From NCBI GenBank assembly GCA_021205755.1, contig JAJPWX010000127.1, positions 1-64,000 on the forward strand: DNA of 64,000 nt, written 5' to 3'. The notes beneath the pieces were generated by a model. The model was not told the DNA's origin. It saw only the letters and a program-made list of their open reading frames with translations, and did not search any database. This document shows, one piece after another, positions 7,434 through 18,351 of the stretch. The stretch is from Lachnospiraceae bacterium (GTDB taxonomy: Bacteria; Bacillota; Clostridia; Lachnospirales; Lachnospiraceae). The translations under genes and the position numbers were made by a program. Each line of letters begins with the position of its first letter. Positions within the stretch are counted from its first letter, which is position 1.

Positions 7434-8411
7434 TTACAAGAGTGTCTGACAGGAACCGCCAGTGATGACTGAGCAGATTCCCTCTATACCGCACCGAACC
7501 ATACTGGATACGGCTGCATCCGTATAGAAAGCCATATGCTGCGTCATGACAACGTTTGGAAACTGCCGCAGGTATGCCATGGAGCGATTGCTGATGATAT
7601 CGTCGCGGCGATCCATATGGTAGATACCTTCCTCATGTTCGAAACAGTCAAGTCCAAGTCCGCCGATTTTCTTTTGCTCAATCCCGGAGATCAGGGCATC
7701 CGTATCCATCAGTGCGCCTCTCGCGCAGTTAATCAGGATTACGTTGTCCTTCATCCTGGCAATGGAATTACGGTTTATCATATGGCGTGTCTGATCGTTC
7801 AGACTCAGATGGATGGTAATGATGTCGCTTTCCTGATAAAGCGTATCCAAATCGGTGTAGGTAAGCCACTCGGATGCTTTGCCAATATGATGATTAAAGC
7901 CCAGTATTCTGCAGCCAAACCCGGAGAGAATTTTTGCTACCTGTGTCCCAATACGGCCTGTTCCCAGAATTCCGACGGTGAGATTTCGCAATTCCCGGCC
8001 GTAAAGCCCCTGGAGAGAATAATCATTGACTTGTGCGCGCCACAGTGCTGCTTTATAGTGGCGGAGGCATAGAAGCATCAGCATGACGGTATATTCCGCT
8101 ACGCCGTTCGGGTCATAAAAGGCGTTGCATACAGGCAGGCCGATTTTTTTGGCGTAAGCGAGATCTATATGGTCGTATCCGATTGTGCGTGTACTGAGGC
8201 ATCGAATGCCCAGACGCTTGTATTCATCCAAAAGAATAGAATCAATTTTTCCCTGTCCAAGAATTGTGACACCGTCACATCCTGAAGCGAGAAAAGCATT
8301 TTCCGGCGTTGGGATTTGTTCTGTCAGAATCAGTTCTATGCCATACTCTTTGGCATAGCGATCAAAATGTTCTCTTTCATCCTCCCGGACTTCATAAGCG
8401 ATGATTTTCAT
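7434..8411 (-). CDS. D-2-hydroxyacid dehydrogenase, D-lactate dehydrogenase-like
   Basis: The 325-residue product has the D-isomer-specific 2-hydroxyacid dehydrogenase fold: the Rossmann motif GILGTGRIG (148-156), catalytic Arg231 in NCARGAL, a glutamate in the DCFEHE segment (255-260) and His292 in TQHMAFYT. Gene length and the start MKIIAYEVREDE match fermentative D-lactate dehydrogenases, which reduce pyruvate with NADH in the cytoplasm. The ribosome site TCAGGAGGG precedes the start. It is transcribed divergently from a Crp/Fnr regulator at 8528, a common redox-linked pairing. VanH-type or other 2-ketoacid reductase activity is an alternative. Confidence 0.88.
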   Translation of the reverse strand: MKIIAYEVREDEREHFDRYAKEYGIELILTEQIPTPENAFLASGCDGVTILGQGKIDSILLDEYKRLGIRCLSTRTIGYDHIDLAYAKKIGLPVCNAFYDPNGVAEYTVMLMLLCLRHYKAALWRAQVNDYSLQGLYGRELRNLTVGILGTGRIGTQVAKILSGFGCRILGFNHHIGKASEWLTYTDLDTLYQESDIITIHLSLNDQTRHMINRNSIARMKDNVILINCARGALMDTDALISGIEQKKIGGLGLDCFEHEEGIYHMDRRDDIISNRSMAYLRQFPNVVMTQHMAFYTDAAVSSMVRCGIEGICSVITGGSCQTLL

Positions 8412-8465
8412 GTATGTCCCTCCTGAAAACGTAACTGTTTCGTACCTTCAAACTTTCTTTCTTGT

Positions 8466-8471
8466 ATTATA
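8466..8471 (-). promoter_or_regulatory. -10 element of the dehydrogenase promoter
   Basis: On the minus strand this reads TATAAT, 55 bases before the dehydrogenase start. The matching -35 region (about AGTCAG) is far from consensus, which fits a promoter needing an activator such as the adjacent Crp/Fnr protein. Confidence 0.4.
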
Positions 8472-8527
8472 GGACGGATTGTGCTATCCTGACTGTATTT
8501 TAGATGACATTTTGGGAGAAAAACAGA

Positions 8528-9250
8528 ATGGAAACAGTAAAATTTTCAAACGAAGAAATGGAAAAATTCTCGGAAGCCGGATATCAGCGTTATATTGCAC
8601 GGAATGAAGTAATTTATCTGGAGGGAGATGCGGCCAACACACTATGTATTATCCGGAGCGGACGAGTGCGTGTTTTGCTGGCGACTCCGGAAGGAGAAGA
8701 ACTGACGGTAGAGATTGTCGAGAAGGGACGACTTTTTGGGGAATCTTCTTTTCAAAGCAAGAGCGTACGTCCCACCACTGTGAAGGCAGTGACGGATGTG
8801 AATCTGATCTGTTGTACAATCGATCAGCTGATTCCCTGCCTTTGCCGAAATCCGGAGATATTGATGAAAGTGCTGCAGCATTGTTCTGGAACGATGAATC
8901 ATTTGTCGTATGCGCTCCATTCCTGCCGTTTCATGAACCGCTATCAAAGGATAGCTTCTTTTTTGCTGGAGGAAACGGATACAGATAATCCGGATAAGGA
9001 AATCATGGAACATTGTTTGCCGTATTCTCATGAGGAGATTGCCATGTGTCTGGGGATGGCCAGGCCTACGGTCAGCCAGGTGCTGAAAGTATTTGAACGG
9101 GAAGGCTGGGTGCGGTGCGCTTACCGAAAGGTATATGTATTGGATCAGGAAGGTCTTGCTGGGATCGGACAAAATGAAAAATATATATTGTCAGAAAAGA
9201 GAAATGATGGTGTTGCGTATGCGATTGACCACTATATTCTGCCTGCATGA
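8528..9250 (+). CDS. Crp/Fnr-family transcriptional regulator
   Basis: The 240-residue protein has an N-terminal cyclic-nucleotide-binding-type barrel (about 10-115, with GRVRVLLATPEGEE and RLFGESSF) and a C-terminal winged helix (about 168-192, HEEIAMCLGMARPTVSQVL). Several cysteines lie in the effector domain and dimer helix (40, 95, 96, 104, 106, 119, 133), but there is no clear FNR-type CxxC cluster near the N-terminus. I prefer the ATG at 8528 behind GGGAGA over the ATG at 8504. It faces the D-lactate dehydrogenase and may control it. Its 3' end overlaps the convergent HD gene by 19 bases. Confidence 0.85.
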   Translation: METVKFSNEEMEKFSEAGYQRYIARNEVIYLEGDAANTLCIIRSGRVRVLLATPEGEELTVEIVEKGRLFGESSFQSKSVRPTTVKAVTDVNLICCTIDQLIPCLCRNPEILMKVLQHCSGTMNHLSYALHSCRFMNRYQRIASFLLEETDTDNPDKEIMEHCLPYSHEEIAMCLGMARPTVSQVLKVFEREGWVRCAYRKVYVLDQEGLAGIGQNEKYILSEKRNDGVAYAIDHYILPA

Positions 9251-9690
9251 CTTCCTGGCAGGTATTCCAGGGCGGCACAGTATTTATCCGCGATACAGAC
9301 AATCCACGCCTCTCTGTATTTAGGCGGGACAGGCGTCAGCGGAAACATGTGCCGCCTTATAATATTTTCCTCGATGTCATTGATTCCGTAATCCTTTTTC
9401 GCGTTTTCAGCTGCCATCATGGGGTGCCGGTATCCATGCAGAACATAAGTCTTCACGCTTTCATTTCTGTGATACAAAAAATAATCATGGAGCAACGCAC
9501 CCCGGATCAGTGAATCTTCATCAACGGTGACAGGCAGAAAATCTGCTATTTTAAGACTGACCTTGGCGACATGAACACTGTGGTCATATACGGTTATTTT
9601 CCTGTGGTGCAGGAATGTTTTTTCTGATGCGAACCGTCCATCTTTGTTCAGACTTTCTATAGTCGTCTGAAGCTTTTGTGTATCGAACAT
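9232..9690 (-). CDS. HD-domain phosphohydrolase family protein
   Basis: The 152-residue product carries a compact HD-type metal site: a histidine in YDHSVHVAK, the HD pair in ALLHDYFLYH, and later histidines in HGYRHPMMAAE and RRHMFPL. This matches small stand-alone HD proteins of Firmicutes whose substrates are unknown, usually nucleotides or phosphate esters. The gene converges on the Crp/Fnr gene with a 19-base overlap and is followed upstream on the same strand by the EFR1 gene 36 bases away, so the two may be co-transcribed. Confidence 0.8.
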   Translation of the reverse strand: MFDTQKLQTTIESLNKDGRFASEKTFLHHRKITVYDHSVHVAKVSLKIADFLPVTVDEDSLIRGALLHDYFLYHRNESVKTYVLHGYRHPMMAAENAKKDYGINDIEENIIRRHMFPLTPVPPKYREAWIVCIADKYCAALEYLPGSHAGRI

Positions 9691-9726
9691 TGCGTGCCTT
9701 CTTAAATTATAATGAGCCTGCGCGCT

Positions 9727-10488
9727 TCACAGAAACAGTTCGCACTCTTTGCGGTTCGCACAGAGCACGCCGAGCGCTACGCCGCCCAGGCTGGTGACAA
9801 CTTTCCCAAGCTTCTTTGCTCCGACTGGACAGACTGAAATGCATCGCATACAGCTGATGCACTTTTTGGAATCCGGGTTCATAGATGACGGCTCAATCGC
9901 GCCTACCGGACATTTTGCTGCGCAGAGGCCGCATTTCACACATGCTTCTGAAGCATTCGGCCCCATGCCGGGAGTCCGGGGACCTGCTTTCTCCGGAACC
10001 TTCCCCGGAACGTCAGGAAGTGAAACATCTTCTCCGGCAATCTTTTTGCGAATTTGCGCGGCCATCTCCTTTAAGGTCTTTTCATCTTCCGAATCCGGTC
10101 GGCCTGCCGCAACCTTCCTTGCAATCGAGTGTTCTGCCAGAGCGGCAACGGCCGCAACCGGTCTGAAACCGGCTTTGCAGGAGACATCTTTGAGCTCGGC
10201 CAGGGTATTATCGTAAGCACGGTTTCCGTATACACAGACCAGAACCGCCCTGGCCTGTTTTCCGGATAAAGCGCTTAATCTTTCAACAGCAGTCTGCGGA
10301 ATACGTCCGCCATAGGACGGAACCGCAATCAACGCGATATCATCTTCATCGAGTATAATTTCCGCAAAATCAATATTCCGGTCACACAGATCGATTTCTA
10401 AGATATTCTCTGACAGTTCCCGGCTTAAAATGTCAGCGGCCTTCTTTGTCCCTCCGGTCGGACTGAAGGTGATTTCATAGAGTTTCAT
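9727..10488 (-). CDS. EFR1-type flavodoxin/ferredoxin fusion protein
   Basis: The protein joins an N-terminal flavodoxin-like domain (TFSPTGGTKKAAD for FMN phosphate binding, AVPSYGGRIP) to a C-terminal bacterial two-[4Fe-4S] ferredoxin. The cluster motifs are CVKCGLCAAKCPVGAI and CISCMRCISVCPVGAK, with all eight cysteines present. Such EFR1 proteins are common in anaerobic Clostridia and presumably carry electrons between ferredoxin pools and partner enzymes; the partners are unknown. I place the start at 10488 rather than 10494, because the ribosome site AAAGGGAG is too close to the first ATG. Confidence 0.88.
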   Translation of the reverse strand: MKLYEITFSPTGGTKKAADILSRELSENILEIDLCDRNIDFAEIILDEDDIALIAVPSYGGRIPQTAVERLSALSGKQARAVLVCVYGNRAYDNTLAELKDVSCKAGFRPVAAVAALAEHSIARKVAAGRPDSEDEKTLKEMAAQIRKKIAGEDVSLPDVPGKVPEKAGPRTPGMGPNASEACVKCGLCAAKCPVGAIEPSSMNPDSKKCISCMRCISVCPVGAKKLGKVVTSLGGVALGVLCANRKECELFL

Positions 10489-10536
10489 ATCCATACTCCC
10501 TTTCTTTCGTAAAGTAAAGATGGTTACAGTTTCTTT

Positions 10537-10965
10537 TCAAATACAGAGTTCCATTACAATTTCGTTCCCATCTCTTTCTCCTGTATGCGTAAATCCGAGT
10601 TTACTGTATAAGGAAAGCGCCGCTTCATTACCTTCGATATAGCAAAGCATTATTTTCTCATACCGATGTTCTGCCTTCATTCTTTCGATAATCTGTCTGG
10701 CAGCATCTTCTCCGTATCCCATGTGCTGATAATTCCGGTCAATAAACAGCTGGCTAAAGTCATAAGCTTCCTGAATGTCATAATATAATGCCATGCCAAT
10801 CGGTGTATTATCATTGAAAATAACCAAAGCCACACTGTTATAATTTCGATATGCGTAAGCTCTGGCCAATAGCCTCATGCTATCGGATACGTAGCCCTGC
10901 TGTGATTCTTCCACTCTCAAGTCATATCGCCAGTTTTCAGGTGAAATTTCTTCTAATCTTATCAT
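10537..10965 (-). CDS. GNAT-family N-acetyltransferase
   Basis: The roughly 142-residue protein starts MIRLEEISPENWR at 10965 behind AAAGGAA; a start 30 bases upstream is possible but lacks a ribosome site. The GNAT fold shows in DRNYQHMGYGEDAARQII, where Q/R-x-x-G-x-G/A contacts acetyl-CoA, and in ALSLYSKLGFTHTGERDGNE at the end. It resembles spermidine/antibiotic acetyltransferase-like members, but substrate is not predictable. It sits 42 bases from the EFR1 gene start on the same strand. Confidence 0.82.
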   Translation of the reverse strand: MIRLEEISPENWRYDLRVEESQQGYVSDSMRLLARAYAYRNYNSVALVIFNDNTPIGMALYYDIQEAYDFSQLFIDRNYQHMGYGEDAARQIIERMKAEHRYEKIMLCYIEGNEAALSLYSKLGFTHTGERDGNEIVMELCI

Positions 10966-11165
10966 CTTTAGTTCCTTTTTCTGACCATTTTTCAACCAGA
11001 CTTAATAATTCATTTTCACCCATGCATATGCATTCCGCCGATTCCGATTTTTCGCGTTATTCACGTTTCATTATATCAGTTCAATATATACCAAACAAGA
11101 AGAAATTTCAGTATTTTTTATGTAAGACAGTCCGAAGACTGTCACCAGACTCATCAAAGGCGGAC

Positions 11166-11330
11166 GTGAAGAGCCGGGTGATCCATTCGGCGACAACGCA
11201 TTCCCAGCTTTCTGCGACGGAACTGTTGGATCAGGGAATTAAACCGAACACAATCCGGCTTTCCATCGGAACAGAGCATATTGATGATATTATCGCTGAT
11301 CTGGGAAACAGATTTGCTGCGGTGAAATAA
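11166..11330 (+). pseudogene. O-acetylhomoserine sulfhydrylase (MetY-like), C-terminal fragment
   Basis: The frame reads SRVIHSATTHSQLSATELL then TIRLSIGTEHIDDIIADLG and stops at TAA 11328-11330. This is the well-conserved C-terminus of PLP-dependent O-acetylhomoserine aminocarboxypropyltransferases. Only about 54 of about 425 residues are present; upstream is a small hairpin (11126-11143), not the rest of the gene. Confidence 0.7.
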
Positions 11331-11770
11331 GGGGAAAAGTTCATCGGAACAACTTTCATAAGCCCCATCATCACACCGTATGATTTATTCTGCTTTTTCA
11401 AGTCCGCAATGCTCGCCTGTGACAGGCTGCACATAGAATGTAAAGCCACAGCGGACACTATATCCGAATACCGCCTTGCAATAAGCTGAGCATAAACCCG
11501 CCAAATGAAGCTACATCAGCGTATATTGGGCATCAGCTTTACCGCACAAAAGATAGCGGGTGCTAATCCCATCTATTTTTTTCTACAAAGGGGTGCTTTT
11601 TACCAAACCTTTGTATTTCTTCTGCAAATGCCATATTTTTCTCCACTTCTACAGGTATTAACTTCAACCAAGGTCAGATACAGCTAACTTTCGTTATACT
11701 ATATGAGTGCAGGAATTTCAATAGCCTATTTGTGAAGCGAATATGAATATATAGTTGGCAAAGAAAAAAA
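11331..11770. other. Gene-poor decayed stretch
   Basis: No intact gene is visible. A minus-strand frame around 11380-11490 reads AQLIARRYSDIVSAVALHSM and continues to ADLKKQNKSYG, plausible protein sequence of unknown origin without start or context, perhaps another remnant. The rest is AT-rich and without clear signals. Confidence 0.3.
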
Positions 11771-11812
11771 TTAGCACTCATCTCTTGACTTGGCTAACAA
11801 TCGGTGTTATAG
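11771..11812 (+). promoter_or_regulatory. clpB: clpB promoter with a degenerate CIRCE element
   Basis: TTAGCACTC (11771-11779) is a perfect left half of the HrcA-binding CIRCE operator. After exactly nine bases comes CTTGGCTAA (11789-11797), which keeps only the last five bases of the right half. The operator overlaps the -35 box TTGACT (11785-11790), followed by 16 bases and TTATAG (11807-11812). HrcA repression of clpB, relieved by heat, is inferred. Confidence 0.65.
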
Positions 11813-11928
11813 TTCCTGTGAAGTAAAAATATCTGTTATTTCATCGTATTCGCACACGGCCTGGGATATAATAACTGATCTTGCGGCTGTGCGGGAATAC
11901 GGCCACCGTATAGATGAGGAGGGAGCTT

Positions 11929-14532
<2,604 letters not shown>

Positions 14533-14549
14533 GGAAAAGGAGAACAATA

Positions 14550-14726
14550 ATGGAACTGCCAAACGATCCGATGATTTTATTAAGCTATGTGAACACTCAG
14601 CTTCGTGACAATTATGCGTCTTTAGACGATCTCTGTGAGGAACTCGGAGTGGCACGGGAAACGATTACGGAAAAGCTGGCCGCAGTCGATTACACGTATG
14701 ATGCGGCAAGAAATGCGTTTGTATAA
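14550..14726 (+). CDS. DUF4250 domain protein
   Basis: This 58-residue protein, MELPNDPMILLSYVNTQL onward, matches the small DUF4250 family found across Clostridia and some Proteobacteria. It has a helix-turn-helix-like C-terminal half (LDDLCEELGVARETITEKLA) and may bind nucleic acid, but no function is known. The start at 14550 lies behind AAAAGGAGAA. It follows clpB by 17 bases and ends before a strong terminator, so it is probably transcribed with clpB. Confidence 0.85.
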   Translation: MELPNDPMILLSYVNTQLRDNYASLDDLCEELGVARETITEKLAAVDYTYDAARNAFV

Positions 14727-14750
14727 AAAAATAGAGAATAAAAAGGTTGC

Positions 14751-14797
14751 GATTCACCCCTCGCCGGATAGTTCCCGGCGAGGGGTGAATTCGTTTT
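14751..14797 (+). terminator. Terminator of clpB-DUF4250
   Basis: TTCACCCCTCGCCGG (14753-14767) and CCGGCGAGGGGTGAA (14775-14789) make a perfect 15-base-pair stem with a seven-base loop, followed by TTCGTTTT. Confidence 0.85.
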
Positions 14798-14805
14798 GCA
14801 AAGCC

Positions 14806-14834
14806 TTGACAGAGTCTGTTAGCCGAATTATAAT
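14806..14834 (+). promoter_or_regulatory. Consensus promoter of the DUF234-type ATPase gene
   Basis: TTGACA (14806-14811), 17 bases and TATAAT (14829-14834): a perfect sigma-A promoter directly behind the preceding terminator. The leader that follows repeats AATCGT twice. Confidence 0.8.
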
Positions 14835-14905
14835 AAAAAACAGAATCGTAATAAACATAATCGTGATTTATTTTTTTAAAAATATATTTGGGTGAGGTGA
14901 AGCCT

Positions 14906-16303
14906 GTGGAACGATTTTACTGCCGCGAAGAAGAACTTAGAAAAATGAATACCCGTTATGAAAATGGCGACTATGAATGTATAATTATTTACGGCAGACG
15001 GAGAGTCGGAAAAACAGCCCTGATCAATGAGTTCTGTAAGGATAAGCCGACGATCTTTTTTTCAGCTTTGAATACTACGGCGCAGGAAAATCTGGAAAGT
15101 CTGTCAAAGGCTATCATGAACTATGAAAGGCCGGATTCGCTTTTCCCACCTGTGTATCGGGATTATGATGCTGCTCTTGATGAGATCACTGCGTTGTCCA
15201 AAGAAAACCGGATGGTTTTCGTGATTGATGAATATCCTTACCTTGCAAAGGCAAAGCCGGCGATTTCCGCGATGCTTCAGCATGTGATTGACCACAAATG
15301 GCAGAATTCCAGGCTTTGTCTGATCCTTTGCGGTTCCTCTATGAGTTTTATGGAAAATCAGGTGCTTGGGCAGGAAAGTCCTTTGTATGGGAGACGTACG
15401 GCGCAATTTAAAATAGAACCACTGGACTATAAAGATACGGCGGTTTTTCATCCGGAACGCTCTCTTGCAGACAATGCTCTGATCTATGGTATCACGGGAG
15501 GTGTTCCTCATTATATTAATAAACTGAACGTGAAAACGGATCTGGATGAGGCTTTGCTGACAAATTTATTTGACCGATCTGGCTATCTTTATGAAGAACC
15601 GGCGAATTTATTGAAGCAAGAGCTTCGGGAGCCGGCGATTTACAATGCGATCATTCGCGCGATAGCGGAAGGAGCGTCTCATTTAAATGAGATTGCGACA
15701 AAGGTCGGGGAAAACAGCGGAGTCTGTTCTAGTTATCTGAAAACATTAATTGATTTGGGGATTGTAAAAAAGGAAACGCCGATTACTGAAAAACCAGGGA
15801 AAAAGACGATTTATCTTTTGGCGGACAGCTTTTTCCGTTTCTGGTATCGATTTGTTCCGGCAAACAGCAGCGCGATTGATTCCGGCAGAATTCGAAGAAC
15901 TTATCAGAGAGCGGTAAAGGAGCAGCTTTCTGATTTCATGGGACTTATATTTGAGCGGATGTGCCGGGACTATTTGCTTTATTATGCGGAGGATCTTCCG
16001 ATTGATCTGAATGAGATCGGACAGTGGTGGGGAACCGACGTGAGAAAGAAAAAGCAGGTGCAGATTGATATTGTGGGAACTTCGACAGAAGGGAAGGAAT
16101 ATCTGATCGGTTCGTGCAAATATAAAAATGAAGCGATTGGGATGGATGAACTGGAATTGCTCCGGGAATATGCCTCCGTATTTGGGAAAGGCACCAGGTA
16201 TCATTATTATATTTTCTCCCGGAGCGGGTTTACAGAAGGCTTGCGAAAGGCGGCAGAGGACGGAGAAGTGAAGCTTGTCACGCTGGAGGAGATGTATCAG
16301 TAG
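14906..16303 (+). CDS. AAA ATPase of the archaeal-type (DUF234) family
   Basis: This is an ATPase of the group typical of archaea and gut Firmicutes. It has Walker A GRRRVGKTALI near residue 28, Walker B FVIDEYPYLAKA near 105, a winged-helix region (HLNEIATKVGENSGVCSSYL) and a C-terminal DUF234 part with a nuclease-like pattern (FERMCRDYL, then GTDVRKKKQVQIDIVGT, then GSCKYKNEAIGMDEL) reminiscent of PD-(D/E)xK folds. Function is not established; a link to DNA or mobile elements is often suspected. I place the start at the GTG 14906, well spaced behind GGGTGAGGTGA; a TTG at 14888 is the alternative. It has its own consensus promoter. Confidence 0.8.
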   Translation: MERFYCREEELRKMNTRYENGDYECIIIYGRRRVGKTALINEFCKDKPTIFFSALNTTAQENLESLSKAIMNYERPDSLFPPVYRDYDAALDEITALSKENRMVFVIDEYPYLAKAKPAISAMLQHVIDHKWQNSRLCLILCGSSMSFMENQVLGQESPLYGRRTAQFKIEPLDYKDTAVFHPERSLADNALIYGITGGVPHYINKLNVKTDLDEALLTNLFDRSGYLYEEPANLLKQELREPAIYNAIIRAIAEGASHLNEIATKVGENSGVCSSYLKTLIDLGIVKKETPITEKPGKKTIYLLADSFFRFWYRFVPANSSAIDSGRIRRTYQRAVKEQLSDFMGLIFERMCRDYLLYYAEDLPIDLNEIGQWWGTDVRKKKQVQIDIVGTSTEGKEYLIGSCKYKNEAIGMDELELLREYASVFGKGTRYHYYIFSRSGFTEGLRKAAEDGEVKLVTLEEMYQ

Positions 16304-16357
16304 TTTTATTATAGTCGTTCAAAACCGAAGCATAGATCTGTCGGTTTCGCCAACTCC

Positions 16358-17367
16358 TTATGGCATAGCTTGCACGGATATTTCAACTACCTCATTGTTT
16401 GTCCCGACTTGCATGGCCGGTCCCCAGACACCTGCGCCAGAGGTGACGATGCTGGTCATATTTCCGATGCAAAGTTTTCCATGCATGCATATTTTTTCAG
16501 CCAATGCGGGTGGTGAGACTGGTCGGGAACAGCTGACCGTTGTGTGTGTGGCCGGAGAGCACTAGATCTGCGCCTGTCGCAGCCAGTTCGGGAAACTCGG
16601 ATGCCGGAGGCTTCCAGAAATTGATTCATCTGCGGACTGCCGAATACCTTCTCTTCCTTGGAATGAAAGGTAAATCCCGCAAAAATTAATTCTTCCACAT
16701 CATGATTTCCCCAGCAGGCAAAGGAGCCGTAGGTACTTTTCAGCGATGCCAGAACGCGGGCGCATTCTTCCGGCTGCTTTATGGCTGTAAACTCATTATC
16801 GAAAATGTCGCCTGCGAGTATAATCAAATCTGGTTCCATCTCGCGGATGATATCCGCGATTTTTCTGATTTGAGACAGAATGACACTGTAGCCGAGGTGG
16901 AGATCTGCGACGAGGGCGATTTTCAGATGAATCCCGTCATGTGATTTCGCTGCGGTATCCGGTCTGGACTTCCGGGTGGATTCTGTTCTGCTTTTTCTGC
17001 CAGTGGCTCCTGTAAAACCACAGTTTTTATGAATGGTTACCGGATAAGTCACATTTTTCACCTGGCGGGCGTGGAAAATCCCATAGACGGAAAGGAGCGC
17101 GGTGGCCGCGAATACAAGTGCATCGCCGATCACAGTTGCAGCGCGTGAAGCGGCGTCTATTGGTTTGCTGTTCCAGGAAAACGAAAATAGCGGACGCCCT
17201 GTGGCAAGGAAGAGAATGCTCCGGATGAGATCGGAAAGCAGAAGAAACAGTGACAGATACAGTAAAATGCCAAGCCAGTGATTGCTGATCTGTTTTGTGA
17301 CGCGTTTGAGACGTCCATGTGTGAAAGCCCCCAAAAGAGGACTGACCATGATCAGAACAAAGAACAT
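16358..17367 (-). pseudogene. Membrane-anchored metallophosphoesterase with internal deletion
   Basis: The first part reads as a YkuE/YaeI-type calcineurin-like phosphoesterase: two or more membrane segments, then ADLHLGY, LAGDIFDNE and WGNHDVE (three of the metal-site motifs). After QFLEASGI the frame leaves the family. A second frame resumes with EFPELAATGADLVLSGHTHN, the last metal motif, and stops. A third gives GNMTSIVTSGAGVWGPAM and ends VEISVQAMP at 16358. About 50-60 residues between motifs are missing, with frameshifts on both sides. Upstream, the reading frame continues open to about 17526 (FHFLRTLSWFSAIDRLTG) with no good start, so the 5' end is also uncertain. Confidence 0.75.
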
Positions 17368-17736
17368 GGTAAATAAAACTGCGAATCCTGTGCTGCCAGT
17401 CAGTCTGTCGATGGCGGAGAACCAGGACAGTGTCCGAAGGAAGTGGAAAATGCTGCTGATACAGATGCGTCTGGAGCGGATGCCGGGACAGAAGATATCC
17501 CGGCGAGGGGGCTTCTTTTATCCGGAAATATTTAGTAAATTGAAGGTAATGATTTCAAAATGATTGGCGGGACTCCATATGTTTACTTTAATAAAAAATA
17601 CTTTACAGAAAAAAATAAATCGAATATACTGAACACGGGTTATTACTTTTGAGTAAGTCGGATGATATCTGCCGAATAGCCTCTTAATTTTTTTGAAATT
17701 TAGAAACTGCTCAGATGTCAACATGGATAGAGAGAT
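17368..17736. other. Intergenic region with upstream extension of the phosphoesterase frame
   Basis: The minus strand carries the open extension of the phosphoesterase frame to about 17526, hydrophobic like a further membrane segment. The rest (17530-17736) is AT-rich and has no gene; it must hold the promoter of the membrane protein at 17737. Confidence 0.45.
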
Positions 17737-18351
17737 ATGTCATATCGAAAAGATTTTGAAGAGAATTATGTTGCGGTACCTGCGGCAGAAGGAGATTCCC
17801 GGAACAGGAAAAAGCCGAAGGTGAAATATCTGTATTGCGGTCCTTGGTATTTCTGGGATCAGTCGGATAAAGAGCAAAAAAAGTGCAAGATCTGTCTGAC
17901 TGCAGCCGGATTTTTGAATACGGTTATTTATCTGGCAGCCGGTGTGCAGTATGCGGATGTCAATACCAGTGTCCTTGTATTTTTGCCGCTGGCAGTGTCC
18001 TGTGTGGCGCTGCTGTTTGAATGGGTTGGAATTGTCCAATTCTGCATACAGAAAGAGAAAATGACAGTGATTAGCTGGCAGTCGATCATGAATTATCTGA
18101 AGATTGCTCCTTTTGTGCAGAGTGTGGGTATGGTTCTGGCTGTTGTTTTCTGTGTTTATTATATGGTTACGCAGACTTTTTCCATACGCTCACTGGCTGT
18201 GACTGTCGGATACGGTGTTTGTGCGCTCCTGGCTGCGCATGTTGTATGGAAAATCCGTTCTTTGCCTTTTCATTCTGAAAAGAATCCGCTTCGAAGGCAG
18301 ATCAGGGAGCAGCAGGCTGCGCAGGAAGAAGAAAATCAGGAGCTCCTGTGA
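17737..18351 (+). CDS. Four-helix membrane protein of unknown function
   Basis: The 204-residue product has a polar N-terminus with a KKPKVKYLYCGPWYFWD segment, then about four hydrophobic helices (near residues 53-70, 76-99, 120-147 and 152-170) and a charged Glu/Gln-rich tail. Two CxxC-like cysteines at about 49 and 52 precede the first helix. I do not recognise the family. The start is ATG at 17737 behind GGATAGAGAG. The gene converges on the LysR gene with a 16-base overlap, which supports both ends being real. Confidence 0.6.
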   Translation: MSYRKDFEENYVAVPAAEGDSRNRKKPKVKYLYCGPWYFWDQSDKEQKKCKICLTAAGFLNTVIYLAAGVQYADVNTSVLVFLPLAVSCVALLFEWVGIVQFCIQKEKMTVISWQSIMNYLKIAPFVQSVGMVLAVVFCVYYMVTQTFSIRSLAVTVGYGVCALLAAHVVWKIRSLPFHSEKNPLRRQIREQQAAQEEENQELL

